Of a stretch of 64,000 bases of DNA, positions 11,907-63,445 are shown in pieces. The stretch covers positions 9,288,231 through 9,352,230 of the forward strand of contig JABAKD010000029.1 of NCBI GenBank assembly GCA_012845835.1, given 5' to 3'. The position numbers and the translations under genes were made by a program. The DNA is from Undaria pinnatifida (taxonomy: Eukaryota > Sar > Phaeophyceae > Laminariales > Alariaceae). Each line of letters starts with the position of its first letter. Positions within the stretch are counted from its first letter, which is position 1. The notes beneath the pieces were generated by a model. The model was not told the DNA's origin. It did no database searches and was given only the letters and a program-made list of their open reading frames with translations.

Positions 11907-12066
11907 GAGCTCCTCACATGAGGAACTCAATATCTCACCCGAAAAATACCTTCGAAGGCATTCGTTCGCACTACCCCACCAAGCTTCTATTAATATGCCT
12001 TAGCCCTAAAACAATATGTACTCGTGAAATTGCTTCCCTAACCGGTAGTTCCTCACATGAGGAGCT
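11907..12066. mobile_element. 160-bp MITE with CCTCACATGAGG ends (family N)
   Basis: The TIR reads GAGCTCCTCACATGAGGAAC at the left and GAGCTCCTCATGTGAGGAAC inverted at the right. Each terminus contains its own palindrome CCTCACATGAGG. An internal TTCGAAGGC.TTC.TTCGC block is shared with a degraded copy at 36,795. Confidence 0.75.
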
Positions 12067-14214
12067 CAGTTGGCCAGGGACGTTTTGGCGCAAATAGTGC
12101 AACCCCTCTCGTGTCATGACTTTCAAACAACAATACTACAAGTGGCAACGTTCGCACGCACGCCATTTTCCCACACGAGTAATACGATGAACTCTTGCCT
12201 GCGAGCGTAATCGACTACACATGGGCAATGCCGCACAGGCACCGGAAAACAATATTGAGAGCGGTTTACGTACATGATATATAGCCACAAAAAAAAAAAA
12301 AAAAATGATCGAAAACCCAAGACCCATAAAAGGCGCCGAATCACAAAACGAACAAAGCGGAAAATGAAACGCGATCAACGGATGACCCAATAACCACATT
12401 ACCAGGTACACACCACAGACGACAGGGTGAACATCAACACATTACGAATAATACAAGTTTTACTACTGCTGCTGGGTAAGGCTAAACAAAATCGCTCTGG
12501 TCCGGCGCACACCTCGGAGAGCTGCTGTTTTCGCGCGATTCATAACAATCACGCCGGTAGACTATCGCTCGTCATTTTCATGATGACGGCGGTCAACGCT
12601 AACACACACACATTTCCCAATGTTTTTTTCACTCTAGAAAAGCAACCAAAAGTGATGGGGGGGGGGGGGGGGGGGAGGGGGGGTTTATACTTGAAACGAG
12701 GAGGCCGAAATCTGGAAACAGTTACGCATACGTTCCTATGGCTAGTAAGACTAAAGCTCCATCAAGCTCAGCAACGCAGGCACGAGCTTCCCAAATGGAG
12801 GGGGGGGATACTTTCAAGTGGAGACCAGACAACGGTATTAACGCAATATCTACTCTCCGACCCTCCTTGGACGCTCCTTCTCTCTCTTCGCATAATCTTA
12901 CAATAGTAATTCAACCCATCAATTCAATATCCATCCATCAACGCATAACGGCCAGAAAACTGAAACGAAAAGAACAAAAAACCAAACGAGATAAATGCGG
13001 TCGGTATACAAACCAGCCCGCCGTGGACGCAGGACTGATTCTGCCCCTATAGAGTTACTACAGAGCACATCATTGGTTGTCGACTGCAAATCTGACATAA
13101 TGGAAATGGCTATCCTGGCTTGTGCGCACCTGCTAATATTGCCTATCTGGCTTTGCTGCTCACGTACGTACCTACTGAAAATCTGAAGGAGTCGTGTACC
13201 CTTTCGCCGCTGCGAAACGCATCCCACACTAAAACCAAGTAGTTTGTACCCAAAAATGTGGGCACAGTTCCAAAAGGGACAAGCCGGAAATTGATAAAGA
13301 GTACGCTGGAAATTACGAAATAAGACAAAAGGGGGTGTAAGACTTTCTACCTTCTCCAGTTTCACCAGTCCACGCTAAAAATACAACCGCGAGCAAACTG
13401 CGTGCTCTCCTTTCATCGTGACTTTTTGTTCGGCGTACGTTTTCAATTTTTGACCATTCAAAGTTAAGCATAAAACAACTCAAACGCGAGCAAAAGTTGT
13501 CCTCTCCTCTCCTCTTGTCTATATTTCGGCGAACGTTTTTGTTGTGTACCAACGACATGTCCTCATCTTCCCTCGCCGTACCTCGTCTCTCCTCCTCGCA
13601 GAATAATCATACCACCAGGGCTAGGGTTAGGACCACGTCAAGTATCAACAAAAAAAACACGAGCCCACCAAGCAAAAACCACGAGAAACAAACCGCAAAG
13701 TAAAGATAAGAAGTCTCCCGTGCCTTGTCCCCCCTTCAAAATGAGCACACTTCCAAAACCAAAAGAGTACGTCCAGAGGAGGAAGAAAACGGCCCTCTTC
13801 CCCTCGTCAAAATGAGCAAACACCAAACCGAACAACGAAAGGCCTAGCCTTTGCCGAGAAACAGGTGCTTTCTCTCGCGCACACACGTTTTCGGCACTGG
13901 CCTTCCTCAAGGGAACAAAAAACTATTTCGTCCTCCCACGATGTCCAGGCCGAGTGTAAGCTAGTGAGAAGAGAGACAGAAAAATAATTCAAGGAAGCCA
14001 TCACACTGTACCAGGTAGTTGGTATACTCTATGTTAACTTATCAACATCTTCGCCGTCCTAAAATTGTCCACAGCTCAACATACCAGTCCCCTCATGGTA
14101 TAGCCAAGGCAAGAAGTGGAAAACCCGAAAGATTTTGCTGCAATCCTATCACTAGTGTTTCAACATTGAACCCACGACAGCACATTCCGCAAAGACCAAG
14201 GTCAGTGGATAATC
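12067..14214. other. No gene recognised; poly-G run
   Basis: Contains an A17 run at about 12,288 and a G-rich run at 12,657-12,685. A 148-codon minus-strand frame at 12,919-13,365 has hydrophobic patches but no recognisable domain, and I do not call it. From 13,640 the plus strand becomes purine-rich. Confidence 0.4.
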
Positions 14215-14440
14215 CCATTCCCCACGTTTTGCCCCTCCTCCCCTTTTCGCTTTGTCCTCCCCCGTTTCCCTTTCTTTTCCTCCCACTCGCGCCACCCTCC
14301 CCCTCCTACCCTCCCACCCCTCGCACCCCCCTCCTTCATCTCGAGCCCTGGCCTCCTCCGTGTTCAATTCCGCCCCTCACGCCACCGCGACCCCCCCACC
14401 TCACCCTCCATGAACCCCTCCCACAACTCCAACTCCAACT
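14215..14440 (+). repeat. Pyrimidine-rich tract
   Basis: About 225 bp dominated by CCCCTCC/CCCTTT words on the plus strand. Frames across it give Pro-rich strings and are not treated as coding. Confidence 0.7.
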
Positions 14441-15436
14441 ACTCCACTATCTTGCGGTGAAACAAAGAAACGCGCTATTTGGACTATAGAAGCCTCATCC
14501 CACACCACAAACAAAAACCTTTTAAAAAAAAGCAAGACGGTGGTAAAAGTCAAAGGACCGAAAACCTCTCAAAAATGGGTTTCTGGAGCGTTTTTGATGG
14601 CATGTTTATTTGCTATACGACTAAGGGTAATGACAAATAATAGTAGCCCTCCTCATACAACGGTCGACTGTTGTGAGTCGCCCACTGCGTTTTCCTCCCC
14701 GAACACGCTCCCGTGCATGCTGCCGTGCGGGCTAATAACTGCGTCTGACAATCGATGTGAGCGCAAGGATGAAGAAAAAAGATAAGAATAAGAAAATGAC
14801 AACGATATTTAAGGAACGAGATTACGCAAAATAAGCAACGAGACGACGCGAAAAGAGCAAGGCAAAAGGAGAAAAGATGAAAGGGAAGAATCGTCGTAAC
14901 AACAAGCAGACGATTCGAACTGCACGACTGAGGCGAAATGATGTGAATTTTTAGCCGACAGAAAAAAAAAGGACTAAACAAGAGCAAAACGAAATATGAA
15001 AGATACGGCGCACAATTTGAAACTGCCGTCAAAATTATCAAGACACGGCAAAAGAAAACGAAAGGGGCCAAAGACGAACGAAAAAAGACAAGAAAAAATA
15101 AGACGAAAAAGTTTCAACCGCAGGTCAATAAGAAAAACGGGAAAAGCAAAAAGACGACGTGATACAAAAAAGCCGGAAAAAAAAAAAAAAAAAAGGATAC
15201 GCGACATGCAAAAATCGACGACGCGAAAACCGGGAAAAGGCGGGGTGGATTCACCAAATCGGGGTAGTTTTTGCGATATGGCAGGCGGAAGGATTGCATG
15301 AAAGAGGCAGACGGCGAGGGCCATTTTGAGGGGGTTTGATGTCACTTGGAGGCAGTAGCGGGGGGGGGGGGGGGGGGTCCCTCCATTTGGAGTGGTCAGG
15401 GGTTCCTTGTGCGTAAGGGGGGTTCCCGCAAGAACG
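14441..15436. other. No gene recognised; purine-rich DNA
   Basis: The plus strand is GA/AAAAG-rich (14,760-15,240), with an A-run at 15,179 and a G17 run at 15,361. The long minus-strand frames (up to 221 codons) are Phe/Leu-rich reflections of this composition. Confidence 0.5.
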
Positions 15437-15685
15437 GCAGTGCTCAACGATAGAGGTGCACTACATGTTTTGGGGGGGTTCCTAAATTTTGGAAGCCTGA
15501 GACCTCCCCCAAAAACTGATTCGGAGAATAGCAAACTTTGCTGCAGGATAGAAAATGCCATGGCTCTCGGGTACACAGCAAGAATCATGCCAAAAAAATT
15601 GCTTGTTTCCGACGATTTAGGGCCGAGGAGCCCCATCATTGAGAGACGATTTCAGCCGAAAACTGCTACCTCTACCGTCGACAAA
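15437..15685. mobile_element. Family F MITE, copy 3 (degraded)
   Basis: Aligns with copies 1 and 2 through ACGATAGAGGTGCAC at the left, a TTTCCGACGATTTAGGGCC-like block, and TGCTACCTCTACCGTCG at the right. The outer TIR bases have decayed. It starts about ten bases beyond the stop codon of the RCC1 gene and so probably supplies its 3' untranslated region. Confidence 0.7.
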
Positions 15686-15694
15686 GCAGGAGGT

Positions 15695-55501
<39,807 letters not shown>

Positions 55502-57225
55502 CCTTTTCGTTCTCGTCCTCCTGCCCCACAACAGGATTCCTAGTCTACTCCTCTACAGCACTTGCAACGATGATGCAGCTCCAAGCTTTTTGCGTGGACT
55601 GCTTTTGTTTGCCTGTAGTATCTCCTCGCACGATGTTTTACTCGATTTGGGCGTCGTGTATTTTACGCGCTCGGCACGTTGTTGTGCAAAAGGCCCGTTG
55701 AGATCGCTCCTGCCGACAACTAAGGGGAGATGGTGGTGGTGGTGATGGTGGTGGTGTTAGTGGTGGTGATGCAGATAGAGAGGACTGTAAGGGTCCCGCA
55801 AGTTCGGACCCAGTCCTAGACGATTGAGACGTAAGGAGACTTGCTCCAGGATGCTGCGGACTGATTCGTACTGCGGAGCATATATATGATATCTACCAGG
55901 CACGGAACACCGGTTTTTCGTCTGGGTTGATACTACACATACGTTTCATGGTTGGTGTGATATGTGTCTGTTATGTGATACGCGTTGGTACTTAACTCGT
56001 TGTCTACTTCGTACTGGCTTAGAATGCAATAATAATATAGCTATTATAGCTGACTCGGCTGACCAGCAGAGCAAATAAATGTAAGTAGACTACAGAAGAA
56101 GTCAGTAAGTTACTGCTATGTATGTATGTCGTGCACCCCACTTTGTTTTTGGAAGACACGATGAATAATACGGGATATAGTGGGGACTTACAATTACAGC
56201 GCAGCTCAGTCGTGCATGTAGTCTAGTTACGACGTAGTGTAGTATTATTGGATCTCAACAAACATTCATTAGAAAAACTGCACCCACGTTGTTTTGGGAA
56301 ACACTCTCTACTTACAGTACAGCGATAATATAATAGTTCAGAATTTTAGAAATTACCTGATGTCATACGTCGTTGGTGCTTTATGTGATTTGAGTCATGT
56401 ATCGCAGATGAACTGATTGGCTAAAGGTTGTGGCGCAACCCTCGGAAGCCCCGCCCTTTGAGTTCACGCGTCACTCGGCAGAACATCACTCGCACTAAGA
56501 GTACTCAACAGGTTGATACGAGGCACATGCGACATTTCATGGTATTATAAATATGAAAAAAAAAAGTTCAAATTTTGGTCAAAGATCCTTATACCCAGGC
56601 TCATTCCAACATTTCAAAGTTATAAATCTAAATCTTCAAATCTTCACGTTCTCAACAGAGCTTTTCGGTTTTCTGTCTCTCACAGAAAAGTCTGGTCGTA
56701 GAATTCGTGTCTCTCTCGGACTAGGAATCGGCACGGGAACCGTGGGTGTGTACGGATTATGTCGTTGGGTAGAAAGACGTAAGGAAAATATGCAACACAA
56801 AAGTAGTTCGTAGTGGTGCTGCTGTAATCTTGACCCCATAGTATTAACAGGTGCTCAAGATCTTCTCGAGATGCTAAACCTCGCGGGACTCGAAGCTGAC
56901 CGAACTCTATTAATAGCGTTACGTAGACAATTTCGTTCGTTCGTGAGTTGATTGCTCATTGCATACGATGTCCTCCTCCATGCCCGGCGAGAGTGAAGGG
57001 GTCACAGCTCACAGTAGTTCAAACGACGTACATACTGCTGTAGGGATACTGTACATCGCAGTGAGACGTATGCACCAGTATGGACCTGGCACATAGGCTG
57101 CCTCCCGATTTCACTTTTTATATGTTTCTGGCGGAAGCATGAACTTCGTCAGCTGTGATATACCTGGTATACGTGTACCACCTTTGTTTGGTTTGTGTGT
57201 TTTTCCATGGGGGATTTCTCAGCTC
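55502..57225. other. Upstream of the RCC1 gene, nothing recognised
   Basis: A GGT/GAT-rich repeat at 55,728-55,775. No further RCC1-like exon, signal peptide exon or promoter motif could be identified on the minus strand. Confidence 0.4.
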
Positions 57226-57292
57226 CAGAGTGACTGGAGCCTGTCCAGGTGACCACGGACTTGATTATGCGAGTTAATGTGAGAACAAGACA
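57226..57292 (-). mobile_element. SINE-like fragment, family E, leading into (CAA)n
   Basis: Reverse copy of the family E segment (CAGAGTGACTGGAGCCTGTC on the plus strand) ending GTGAGAACAAGACAAC directly before the CAA microsatellite. Confidence 0.65.
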
Positions 57293-57306
57293 ACAACACC
57301 ACCACC

Positions 57307-57338
<32 letters not shown>

Positions 57339-57403
57339 CAACAACAAACAGCAGCAACAGCAACAGCAACAGCAACAACAACAACAACAATAACAACAAC
57401 AGC

Positions 57404-57491
<88 letters not shown>

Positions 57492-57492
57492 T
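57293..57492 (+). repeat. (ACC)n/(CAA)n microsatellite
   Basis: About 200 bp of CAA with initial ACC and some CAG. It appears to grow out of the tail of the adjacent family E element. Confidence 0.95.
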
Positions 57493-57781
57493 TCACACTA
57501 TTAATACTGTCTGTGTGCTGTAAGAATAGTCATACCAAAGGTATCATATGGGGGAGCGCAAAAACAAACAAAATCTTATACCCACACTTTATTTTAAGGA
57601 GCCAGACAGGGGGTGTTTCAAAACCAAGTGAAAACATAATAACGTGAAAAGGCGTAATTTTCTCCATTGATTGCCACAGAAATCACGACGCTCCGATTTT
57701 TCTTTGCCTTGACCTTGATTTGATTTCTACTTTCTGTTCTAGTAATGAATGTGGCTCGTTTTTCTTTTCTCGATATCTTAG

Positions 57782-58486
57782 TGTGCTCCCTCGGCTCCCA
57801 TGGTGACGTGGACCCTCAATGCGGACCACTTCGCCAAGCTCCGATCAGCCCACCACGAAGTCCTTTTGCGAGTCATTGGCTTCCAGCGCCGATTACGCAC
57901 CGACCACACCACCCTCTCGTACGCGAAGGCCCTCAGGATGACACGATGCGAGAGCATCGAAACGACCATCCGTAAACGGCGGCTCTTCTTTGCCGGGGCC
58001 CTGGTGCGACAACACAAGGGGCGACTGCCCCGTCGGTTGATGTTCGGGACGATCGCTGGTGGGGAGAACCCGAAACCAGGCGGACAACTTAAGACTTGGC
58101 CTAGAGCCATAGCTGAGGACCTTAGGGTGTTCAAAGCCAACGAGGGATCAACGGAACACTCCCCCTTAGTTTTTGGAGTTGGGACCGCGCTGTGGCCCAC
58201 TGCAGCAAAAAAGGTGGGCAAGTGGTACCGGGGGGTCCTCGAAGCAGCTGAACGGTTCATGGGCAGGTGGCACGAGGATGAGACAAAGCTGAGTAGACAG
58301 CGCCGCGCATCCGCCGTGGGTGGTGTCGAAGGGAACGGGGGGAGGGGGGGCAGCAGGAGGGGTAGAAGGAACACCGCCCAAGGGTATGGGGGCAGGGGGG
58401 GGGACAGGAGGAGTAGAAGGGAAACCGCGGTAGATGAAAGTAGGAAGGAGACCGCAGACAGGGTAGCAAGGTACCAGGCCGACTAG
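57782..58486 (+). pseudogene. LINE reverse-transcriptase C-terminal region (L3)
   Basis: An intact frame of about 228 codons from ATG 57,800, preceded by an in-frame TAG that could also be an acceptor. It reads WTLNADHFAKLRSAHHEVLL then RVIGFQRR and later KRRLFFAGALVRQHKGRLP, RRLMFG and GGQLKTW. These are the conserved segments after the polymerase domain of LINE ORF2. A low-complexity Gly/Arg-rich tail follows. The catalytic palm is absent, so this is a 5'-truncated or exon-sized remnant. Confidence 0.7.
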
Positions 58487-58559
58487 TAGGTGGAACCTTT
58501 CTATCTATGCCACTCGTACCGCCAACTGCTGCGGCTGCTCGGAATGTGATGTCTTGGTA

Positions 58560-58860
58560 CTTTGATTTTTCCGTGAATTTATTTATTTTATTTTATTTTA
58601 TTTTATTTTTCTTTCCCCTTCTTATCCTTATGAAGGGAGTCTTGCATGGTGGGTAGGTGACGAGCCTGTTTTATTTGGCCCTCCCAGTCTTCCTTCTTCT
58701 ACTTGTTTCTTTTTTCCGGGGTATTTTTTCTCTTTCCCTTTCTTTCCCCCTTGCATGTCCATTTTGGCTCATGCTCGGGGTATGTTTCTATCTCCCGTGC
58801 TTTGGCTCCCCTTTTTATTTATTTATTTATTTATTTTGTCTTGGTTTCTTTCGTTGTTTC
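58560..58860 (+). repeat. T-rich (TTTTA)n and (TTTA)n stretch
   Basis: 3' flank of L3 with (ATTTT)n at 58,573-58,607 and (ATTT)n at 58,813-58,838. Phe/Leu-rich frames here are not genes. Confidence 0.75.
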
Positions 58861-58889
58861 TCTCTTTTACAAGGTATTTTGGTTTAATG

Positions 58890-59345
58890 AGAAGAACACA
58901 AAGGGGGGAGGGGGGGAAACAGGAGGAGTAGAAGGAAAGCCGTCCAAGGGAATGGGGGCAGGGGGGGCAACAGGAGGAATAGAAGGGAGACCGCGGTGGA
59001 CGAAGGCAGGAAGGAAATGGCAGACAGGGTAGCAAGGTACCAGGCCGACTAGTAGGTACATAGCACTTTTCGTCTTTCTCTGGGGTATTTTTTTCCCCTT
59101 TGTTCCCTCCTTGCGTGTCCAGGTTTTTGGCTCGTGTTCGGATTATCTTATTTTGGTTTTACTTTACTTTATTTTATTTCATTTTATCATGTTTCTTTTC
59201 CGAGCTTTGGCTCTCCTTTGCGGTTGGGTTGTTTCTTCGATTTCCCCTTCATTTTGTTTGTTCCATTTTTTGTTTTATTTTTATCTTTGTTTTTATTTGT
59301 TTTCTTATTTTGTTTTTGTTTTTGTTTTTGTTTTTGTTTATTTCG
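58890..59345 (+). repeat. Tandem copy of the L3 3' end
   Basis: Repeats the Gly/Arg-tail DNA of L3 (GACAGGGTAGCAAGGTACCA then GGCCGACTAGTAGGT at 58,458 and 59,021) and its T-rich 3' flank, ending in (TTTTTG)n at about 59,310-59,340. Confidence 0.75.
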
Positions 59346-59475
59346 TATTTCTCTCTTCCAATGTATTTCTGTTGCTGACGTATGTATGTTGTGCCTGTCG
59401 TACCCAGTACTAGGGCATGACATTGCGTTGTCGAATGCATTACGATGCATTATCTCTGTGTCGTGGCTTGTGACC

Positions 59476-59582
59476 ACAGAGCTGATCTTTCTAGGGTGAA
59501 GAATCAGTACGGACACTGGGTGTGCTGGATGTCGACGAGTAGAAGAACGGTTTAATGTGAAGAACACACACACACACACACA
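59476..59582 (-). repeat. Dispersed repeat family I, copy 2, with (CA)n
   Basis: Reverse of the 23,895 copy, ending in a CA run. As there, it is next to short palindromic words (GAATGCATTACGATGCATTA at 59,433). Confidence 0.75.
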
Positions 59583-59660
59583 TGGGAATGGTGTATGACT
59601 AAAGACTCTAGTCTATGGACTATACAACTACTACTAACACTGCTGCGGTTGTTACAGCAG

Positions 59661-60036
59661 TGTTAAGGCATTAGTGGGGTATTAGTCCGTTTGACCACTT
59701 GCAACTGGTTAGCCAATAGCTTACCCAAACTAAGCCTTATAACACTCTTCCCCCCTGAAACGGCGGGATAGCAGGTCGGCCGGATATACGGCGGGCCTCT
59801 GTCAATATCCTAGCCGTTTCATTCCCTGGGGATACCAGGGAGAGTATTTTTCAAGTTCGACATGGGAAAAATCTGAAAAGTTTATGATTGTGGATGGTGG
59901 GGATCGAACCCACGACCCGAAAACCCAATGGTCTGTCGACGACGCCGTTGGTTAAGGAAATTAGTAGGGTATTAGTCCGTTTGACCACTTGCAAAAGGTT
60001 GACCAATCTAGCCTACCCACTCGAAGCCTTATAACA
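59661..60036 (-). mobile_element. TRIM with tRNA-like interior, copy 1
   Basis: 376 bp, minus orientation. Terminal direct repeats at 59,661-59,744 and 59,949-60,036 begin TGTTATAAGGCTT. The outer end reads CCTTAACA, giving TG...CA termini, and GCAG flanks both sides as a 4-bp target duplication. The interior carries a tRNA-like T-arm (GTGGGTTCGATCCCCAC) and ends in a purine tract GGGGGGAAGAG immediately before the 3' repeat. It encodes no protein. This is the layout of a terminal-repeat retrotransposon in miniature; the tRNA-like insert is unusual. Confidence 0.85.
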
Positions 60037-60734
60037 GCAGTCAGTGTAATAAGGTGTCGTACGCCCAACTCGCACAGGATCGATATATTTATATTTGCTC
60101 GTTTGCTTTTTCTGTGGGTTACCGACCGTCACAAATATAGATCTGGGGAAAAGTCGGCCGCATGTGACACTGCTGTGTGTGTCGTATTATATGTCTCGGT
60201 TGGTTGTTGACTGGTGGTCGATGGTCGATGCGGACGACATAGAGAACCGAAATGGACAAAGCGGTCCACCAATCAGATATCAGGCGCGCAAGAATTTGTC
60301 CGCTTTATCACCAAACTGTCTGTGATTGCGGTGCACTGTGTGTGGTAGAAGAAAAGTGGATCAAAAGACACCCTCCCATAGCCGCGAGAAGGGGGGCGCG
60401 GAACATCGGAACTGCCAGCTGCCAGCTGGCAGAGGTCAACCGCACCGAACCACTGAAGAACCGCACACAACATACAACCCTGTACCAATAACCCTTTTCA
60501 GCACACACGAACACCGCCACCATTGTAAACTATTTCGAGTTTTGGTCGATCGGGGGCGCCGGAAGACGTACCATGTCATATTATGAACGAACCCTGCAGG
60601 TAAAGCATTTTTATATTTTGTTCGCATCCACCTCCGCCCCCCCCCCTCCCCAATCACCACCACACACACCCTTTCCCCGCCCCACCAAAAAGTTACCCCC
60701 CACACACACAACCACCCCCCCCCCCACCCCCTCC
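60037..60734. other. No gene recognised
   Basis: No supported feature apart from C-rich DNA from 60,630. Confidence 0.4.
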
Positions 60735-61645
60735 CTCGCCGCCCCACCTAAAATCAAAATATGCTCGAGTAATAAACACCACCCGACAGGTTATATCGCC
60801 TCTCTTTAACTTTCGAGCCATCCACCATGCGGTAGATCCAATTCATTTGTTGTATAATATATGGTCTTCAACGTAAAATTAACGTCGTCCCCGTCCCCCC
60901 CCCTCCTCCCGCCACCATCGCCTAGACCTACTGTATGTAGTAGCACCACACGTGTAAAGTAAGCTCCTACTTGGTACACATTTATGTGACCTAAAATTGT
61001 TGGGAAAATCCCCCTCCCCTCTTCCTTTTCAACCCCTCCCCCCCGCCTAAAAATTCCGCCCTCCCTCAGCCGGTTATACGAGTTACTACATACAGGATTA
61101 CTATAATACAAAATAATGTATAGTTTCCAGGCACATATTGAGCTGCCCCCCCCGCCCCAACCCCCCCCCCCGCCCCCAATAATATACTGGTGCCAAAACC
61201 GTCAGATTTATCCCCTCGAAAGGATTTATAGCTTACATGCACAAATTGCCCCTCCCCCCCCCCCCCCCCCCCCCCTCCAAACCCGCTCGCTTTTGATCAA
61301 AACCAGGCCCCCACGTCCTTCAAAACTCCGCCCCACCCCCCTCACCGGTTATTCGACTTACAAGATTCACTTGATAAAAAGATACATTTCCCTTCACAGC
61401 TGTCAGATTTTGTCCCCCTCAGAAACGGGTTTTATATTTTCCGCGCACAGACTGACTAAAATCATCCTGTTGACCCTGATAGCTACACTGTAGTTGTAAG
61501 GGGAGTCGCCGACCTATATCCTTAATGAGGACACACAACTCGTAATGCGCGCGATCGGAGTATCACACACAGCTTGCAAAGATGAGTTTCGACGAAATCT
61601 TCGATCTCACAGCTGGAGTGTATTTTCATTTTTTATAATATACTC
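60735..61645 (+). repeat. Family A repeat, body plus T module
   Basis: CACCTAAAATCAAAATATGC and later body modules with C-runs, then the T module at 61,385-61,645. Confidence 0.85.
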
Positions 61646-61885
61646 CGAGTAATTATTATGTTTGCCCTACGAGAATATGGCGTAGATGCCGTTCCGATGT
61701 AAATCGAATATCCTTCCATAAAGCAGTAGTAGTACCTAATATGAAGTCGAATGATCGCACCATAATGCAGTGGCATCTTCCGCCAACCATTTGTCAATTT
61801 CCTTTCCCCACATCTTCTCCCTTTATCAACTCCTTCCTTTCCCTATAATTTAGTCTAGTCTACATGTTTTAGCTGAGAGTCTACC

Positions 61886-62590
61886 TTAATCCTTATCAAC
61901 ATTATTAATATCATTGACACCCCAGGCCAGTGGTCGTAGCCCTCCCGCTTCTTCCTCCCTTCCCCTCGCGGCCTGACGATCCCTCAGAGATAGCCTATAT
62001 CGACGAACTCTGCGCGAAATCGCGACCTGAGTGGTCACAGAGATTATTTGGAATAGGCGCTCCTCGCACACGCCTTTCCGCGCTATTAATAGGGACGATG
62101 CGTTCGTCCCTCCAACGATGCTTGCCGCCACCTGAACGATCACGTCGCTGCCTTCTTTACCGAGGCGCCCAAAGCTTTTCAACGCGAGGATGGCGAGTTT
62201 GTAGCTGCGCTCGTCGAAGGACACCTGTCCCGGACGAGCGTAGTGGTTGCGCTCGCACGGCTCGGAAGCGGAGGCCGCTGATCCGTTTCGATCCGCGCTT
62301 CCTGCCCGCATGTGGACCCCCACTTGTGGGTCCGCATACGTGACGTCGAGGAGTATCGACTTGTCACGATACTCCGATGCCGTAGCATCTCGTAGTCCAC
62401 GTGCCGCAATCACAATGTCCATTCGCAAATCCCTGTCTGCGTGGAACGGGACTCCGCTTTCCACCTGGTGGCGGATGGACATGCCCTTAAGGGTGCGGGA
62501 GAGCGCGTGATCAAGGGGTTGGTGCTGGTTCACTTGCGCGCCCGATAGGTGACACAATCGTGCATGCATGCCGCGTATTAACCTCCGCTA
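61886..62590 (-). pseudogene. LINE C-terminal segment with restriction-like endonuclease features
   Basis: A 227-codon frame without stops (61,886-62,569) continues upstream to about 62,590. It carries a His/Cys stretch (ARLCHLSGAQVNQHQPLDH) and RHQVESGVPFHAD, then DIVIAARG...SILLDVTYADPQ. This resembles the RxxD..V...D.T core of the restriction-like endonuclease in R2/CRE/NeSL-type LINEs. A conserved HYARPGQVSFDERSYKLAIL segment follows. Such an enzyme would nick target DNA for reverse transcription. The polymerase part is missing and a family A repeat begins where the frame ends, so it is a fragment. The family call is from motif memory. Confidence 0.55.
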
Positions 62591-62599
62591 GGATTTTTA

Positions 62600-62910
62600 T
62601 ATGCATGATAAACTGATGCATTCCTTCCACAGGCGCCGTTAGATTGTGCCCCCCTCAAGAACGGTTTTTTTTTTATAGTTTCCGAGCACAGATTGATTAT
62701 CATCACCCAGTTGACACTGGTAACTACAAGCTACAGCAGTGTAGTTATAGAGGGAGTCGCCGACCTATATCGTTAATAAGGACACACCCAGTACTACGCG
62801 CGATCGGAATCACATAACACAACACACCGGTTGCATAGATGAGTTTCGAAGAATCTTCCAAGATCTCTCTCGATCTCAGAGCTGAAGCATTCTTCTATTC
62901 TAATAATAAT
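62600..62910 (+). repeat. Family A repeat, diverged T module
   Basis: Contains GGGAGTCGCCGACCTATATC and GCGCGATCGGA with more substitutions than other copies. Confidence 0.75.
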
Positions 62911-63029
62911 ATGATGTTTGCTCGTTTTCAAACACGATTCCGCGTTCCGACTTCTTTCGACGTGTACGTAATTTCGTTTCACCTCCGCTCTCGACACCTT
63001 CGATCGACATAGTATATACGCCCTCCCCT

Positions 63030-63445
63030 CACCGGTCATGTTATACGACTATATGGTACAGGGCATACTAAGTACCTGGTACTTATGTAGTTGCAAGGGG
63101 AGTCGCCGACCTATATCCTTGATGAGGACACAGAACCCGTAATACGCGCGATCGGAGTATCACACACAGCTTGCACTGATGAGTTTCGACAAAATATTCG
63201 ATCTCACAGCTGGAGTGTATTTTGATTTTCATAATAATGAAGTGGCGCATTCCACAGCCGTCAGATTTTGTCCCCCTCGCAAAAACGTGTTTTCCTATAG
63301 TTTCCGTTCACAGATTGATTAGCACCCCCCCGTTGACCCTCGTAAAAGTTAGCTATGAGAGGAGTCGCCGACCTATGTCCCTGATGAGGGCACACACTCA
63401 CACTCAGCGAGCCATCTATGCGGTAGCTCCAACTCATTGATATGT
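63030..63445 (+). repeat. Family A repeat, two T modules in a row
   Basis: One at 63,085-63,240 and a second, diverged, at 63,241-63,400 that joins a body fragment (GAGCCATCTATGCGGTAGCT). Confidence 0.75.

Noticed and set aside
14974-15639. 221-codon Phe/Leu-rich minus-strand frame
   Set aside because: It spans a purine-rich tract, a G17 run and a MITE; no motif and mixed composition.
55560-55710. Upstream first exon of the RCC1 gene with signal peptide
   Set aside because: No minus-strand frame here has a Met followed by a convincing signal peptide and a donor in matching phase.
57149-57647. Poly-Val/Leu/Thr frames
   Set aside because: Translation of the CAA microsatellite.
58657-59499. 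Hydrophobic frames that look like membrane proteins
   Set aside because: They follow T-rich simple repeats in the LINE 3' flank.
59890-59960. Functional tRNA gene on the minus strand
   Set aside because: The T-arm is perfect but the anticodon stem and acceptor do not fold, and it is inside a repeated element.
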